A DNA stretch of 64,000 nucleotides from NCBI GenBank assembly GCA_026261815.1, contig JAMPIT010000510.1:19874001-19938000 (forward strand). Direction: 5' to 3'. Position numbers and translations under genes: made by a program. The notes beneath the pieces were generated by a model. That model was given only the letters and a program-made list of their open reading frames with translations, was not told where the DNA came from and did not search any database. Source of the DNA: Monarcha castaneiventris obscurior. Its lineage: Eukaryota; Chordata; Aves; Passeriformes; Monarchidae. This document shows, piece after piece, positions 60,491-64,000 of the stretch; position 1 is the stretch's first letter; every line of letters starts with the position of its first letter.

Positions 60491-61360
60491 AATTTCAAGA
60501 ATGGCTATATATACACTAAAATTATGGTTATTATCTTTACCAGATTTGATTTTCCCTCTAGATTCCTACCAAAGCTGATTGCAGTAAAAGCTATAGATTT
60601 TGGCTTTTCTTTGGGAATAGCACACTGACCATCCTGAAAAGATAAAAAAATCCTTTGAAAAAAGAGAGGAAGGAAGAATGTCTGGAGCCTTCTCCTCTGG
60701 GATATTTATGTCTAAAGAGCAAAAATAAGGATCATACCCTAAATTATGTGCTGGATTGTAGCCTCTTAGTGCAGAAAATTTGGCTAAACGAGGCCAGATT
60801 TTTCTTTTTGTAGTACAGAGGGGACATGTGGATGTGCTCTGTGTCCAAGAGAAACAACCTACTTTTCATTATATGTTGAAAATTAGTACTGGGATGGGGT
60901 GATAAGGTGTTTCAACTATTCTCTCTCTCTGAATGGTAGATATTTTTGAATATGCTTCTATTCTGTCTTATTTCATACCCATTTTTATGAACACAAGACT
61001 AAAGCACCATGCCTCACCATATAGATGGAATAACTACACTATGGCAGTGTTGGTCCTAAGGATTCTTAAAACAAAGTATATCCAGTGCACTTCCAAAACT
61101 CTAAAGATCAGAATTTTTCCAGTCTTTAAATAAAGAGACAATTGTGGGCATCAGGTGTACTTAGCATTTTGCATTACTCTTACTTAGGTCAGCCTGCCGA
61201 CACGTTTTGTTTATTCCCTGAAGTAGTGCTCATATCCAGCCTAAAATACGTGTTTCTGCACATTCCTGGGTGGTTTTCAAAGACAGACTGAAACAACACT
61301 CATTGTTTGATACACGTTCCTGAAGGTCTGCTAACTGAAGCCCACCAATTCATCCATTAA
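60491..61360. other. Intergenic, no gene recognised
   Basis: No exon or repeat that I can name. Confidence 0.5.
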
Positions 61361-61558
61361 TGATGAAAGGGTGACTGGGCATTGGAATGGGCTGCATGGG
61401 AAGGTGGTGGAGACACCATCCCTGGAGGTGTTTAAGGGAAGACTGGCTGTGGCACTCAGTGCCATGGTCTGGTTGAGAGGGTGGTATTCAGTCACAGGTT
61501 GGGCTCGGTGATCTCAAAGGTCTTTTCTAACCTACTTGGTTCTGTGATTCTGGGATCT
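61361..61558 (+). mobile_element. CR1 LINE, 3' fragment, plus orientation
   Basis: Clear CR1 3' sequence: GGCATTGGAATGGGCTGCAT, GGTGGTGGAGACACCATCCC, GCACTCAGTGCCATGGTCTG, GATCTCAAAGGTCTTTTCTA, ending in TTCTGTGATTCTGGGA. It is about 200 bp, 5'-truncated, non-coding, and opposite in orientation to the 52.0-kb copy, with which it shares the same 3' region. Confidence 0.92.
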
Positions 61559-64000
61559 CGGCTAGCTTCTTACTAGTCTGGTAGTGAGAAGCTAATGCAG
61601 TAATCTACTATGCTGTTTCAATGCCACATTTCCCAATGCTTTTTCTGGCAGGTTTCCTTAAAGCCTGTGAAATTATTCATCCATCATTTCATACCTAATA
61701 TGCCGTGAGCTCATACTTTCTTTAGTCTAATGTCAGATATCATGGAAAAAGTCTGCTGTCAGTTGATATCTTCATCTGCTCTGCTTCCAGTGGCAACTCA
61801 CACATGTTGTAAGGACTGATAACTTACTGAGTTTGGGATCACTGTGGTTTTCCGAAAAGTTACCCCAGATTCCAGAAGAAGAAGAGAATTCCTCTGAAGG
61901 AAGATTACAAAGATAAGGAGCATGAAGTGATGTGTTTGGCCCTCATTCTAGATGCACTTATCTATTATTAACTACTGTCTGGCATATTTGAACATAATGA
62001 GATGTGAATGTTAGGCAATAAGAAAGAGAAGAGTAGATTTCAGGATTATTTCTCTGTTCAAAGGATTTGACATCTGTCCTACCCCCCACTTCCTTTCCTA
62101 GCATTTGAAACCACAAGACACTGAGTTATGATAATACATTAGCCTTTGTAATACTGCTAAAATAATTCTATTATTGGAAGATAATGAAGAAACTCAACCC
62201 AATACATTTATTCAGCAGTTAAAAGCCACAGCAATAATTATGGAAGAGAACTCCTTGAACCTCCATCTGTGTTTATTCACAATGAAATATTAAGAAAACA
62301 TAGCTGTCTTGTAGCCAAAGGAAGGATGTCATGTGCTTACTTACTGAAACAAGAAAGCTAAAAAACAGTTTTCCATTGTCTCCCACTCACATATTTCTCT
62401 TGCTTTTCTTAATTTTCCTGTAGTAAAACATAACTTGCTGACTTTGCAAAATATGTTATTAAAATTTAGGAAAACATTTCCTATTTTCTGCATGAATTCT
62501 GTGAACACAACAGTGGCAGATTTTCCTCGAAGCTTTGAGAGTCCAGGGAGTCAGTGTCTAAGTATGGAGTCATGGCATGCATTATCAGGTTATCCCTATA
62601 TTCTCTTACTTTCTTTATATTTTCCGGAGCACAGAGCCTTTTTCTTCTCTTGCAAAGCGTACTCCACTTTGGCCTTCTTCCTTACTAGCAGTGAAATCCA
62701 TATTACAGGTGTACTTTAAAAGTTGGTTGTTCTTTTCAAGCAAGAGAGAAGCAGAAGAGAAAAAAAACAAGGACATAAAGTAATTGCTTCTTGTCATCTA
62801 GGTGAAGATTGTGCAAGAAGTAATTTATAACAGGCTATGAGTCTTAATTACAAAGTTTGTAGGTAGGTAATGTTTAGTCCTCACACCGTAGCCTCTTCCT
62901 TCCTCTCCAGATCACTCTTCCTTGGAGCTCACAATGTGTCTGCATTTTCCTAAAAAATCATTGTACCTTCCTCTCCAGGAAGTGGCTTGTTCTTTTATAG
63001 CAAAGCCAATCTTTGTCCTCTTTAAAGGCCATATATCCTCTGCTGTCTAGGGACAACACCCCTGGACACATCTGTCTAGACATGCTCGAGTATGCCTTCC
63101 CTCTTCCTATACTGAAGGACTGACATTCCCTTAAAACAGACTTTACAGCTAACTTCTTGTGTCCATGCAAATGCAGAACTGATTTTGAGGGGTATTTGTC
63201 CTTACACACAGTTGTTTTCATAAACATGCCTGTAAGATGAACCACAATTTTTCATAAGTAAGCCTATATGGGTCACTGCTCATCCATTCTTTCCCATGCT
63301 ATAAAGCACAAGAAAACAAAATATAATACATCATGGGGTTTTTTTGAGTAAGCTGGACCCTAACATTTCAAGAATAAAGGACAGCCTATTCATTCCCTGT
63401 TGATTCTTTGTGGTCCACTGGTAGGGAATGTGGGGTGTCCTATAAATGTTATTTGATAAAAGCTGAGGCTAGGCACCCTGCTGTTTTTAAGGATCATGCT
63501 GAGACGAACTGCTGGTAGGATATGCAAGAGAGCAGATTTGTTTATCCTTATTTCTCCGCTCACATCCCTGAGCACACATGGTTGCTGTTTTTGTTTTGAC
63601 TAATTTTGACTTTTTTAAATGTGAGAAAAGTGGTTAAAATGAAGTCATCCCTGTCTGAAGTTGGGACTCGTGTGAAACAGTGGAAATGCTGACAGGCCTC
63701 TGGCTGGAGCAGGGTGAATAGCTGTCCTCCAGGGCTGGATGCTCTCCTGCCCTCCCAGTCCCATTCATAGCATTGTTCTCAAGGAAGAGAAAACCAGGCA
63801 GTGGCATAAGGAGGCCCACATGCTTCACACACTCTAGCTCATTGGGATTGCCCAAGACCTTGTAGCAACCGAGAATCTGGTGAAAAGTTGTAGTGATATA
63901 TTTGCTTTTCTTACGCGCTTGAATCTACGTTATGATTTTCCCAAGAGCCAGTCACTATGGGTTTAAGTATTTTGAATCACATCTGGTCATTAAGGTCTGC
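61559..64000. other. Intergenic, no gene recognised
   Basis: No exon recognised on either strand up to the window end. By mammalian synteny FLT1 would lie further to the right; none of its exons is visible here. Confidence 0.5.

Noticed and set aside
1..64000. CRISPR arrays, bacterial operons, phage or other prokaryotic systems
   Set aside because: The window is vertebrate nuclear DNA with spliced genes and CR1 elements; no regularly spaced repeats or prokaryotic gene clusters are present.

Overview
This is a nuclear genomic window from an amniote, most likely a bird. It has multi-exon genes with canonical splice sites, two CpG-island promoters, several CR1 LINE fragments with the typical avian 3' ends, long non-coding stretches and a long GAAA microsatellite. 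It shows no bacterial, viral or organellar features. Two protein-coding genes can be rebuilt exon by exon: SLC46A3 on the plus strand (coding 28369-38421, 464 codons plus stop) and POMP on the minus strand (coding 51771 down to 43805, 141 codons plus stop). They point tail to tail, as their orthologues do in mammals, so this appears to be the conserved POMP-SLC46A3 block that lies between FLT1 and MTUS2 in human 13q12. I saw no exon of FLT1 or MTUS2.

Layout. 1-27.5 kb is upstream of SLC46A3 and holds no recognisable gene. It contains CR1 fragments (about 6.2, 9.9 and 27.5 kb), an isolated GC-rich block at 11.2-11.6 kb, a strong G-quadruplex motif at 18.95 kb and small tandem and inverted repeats. 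27.7-28.5 kb is the SLC46A3 CpG island, with a non-coding exon 1 and the first coding exon. 28.4-38.4 kb holds five coding exons, and a 3' UTR probably runs to about 40.95 kb and carries an old MIR-like SINE. 41-43.4 kb is the gap between the two 3' ends. 43.4-51.8 kb is POMP, six exons in reverse, ending in a CpG island at 51.4-52.0 kb with a CR1 copy directly behind it. 52.4-64 kb is intergenic: a 208-bp foldback with telomere-like repeats in its loop (54.9 kb), a polypurine GAAA tract (58.5 kb), an old CR1/L3-like fragment (59.2-60.5 kb) and a younger CR1 (61.4 kb).

The two genes are not known to act in one pathway. SLC46A3 is a lysosomal membrane transporter of the major facilitator superfamily. 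POMP is the assembly chaperone of the 20S proteasome. Their adjacency is conserved synteny, not an operon. The most notable points are a GC-AG intron in SLC46A3 that reading frame and homology both require, a possible acidic dileucine sorting signal in its tail, an upstream ORF in its 5' UTR, the POMP start codon placed directly against a splice donor, and the foldback element. I found no convincing new biological system; the rest looks like ordinary avian intergenic sequence.
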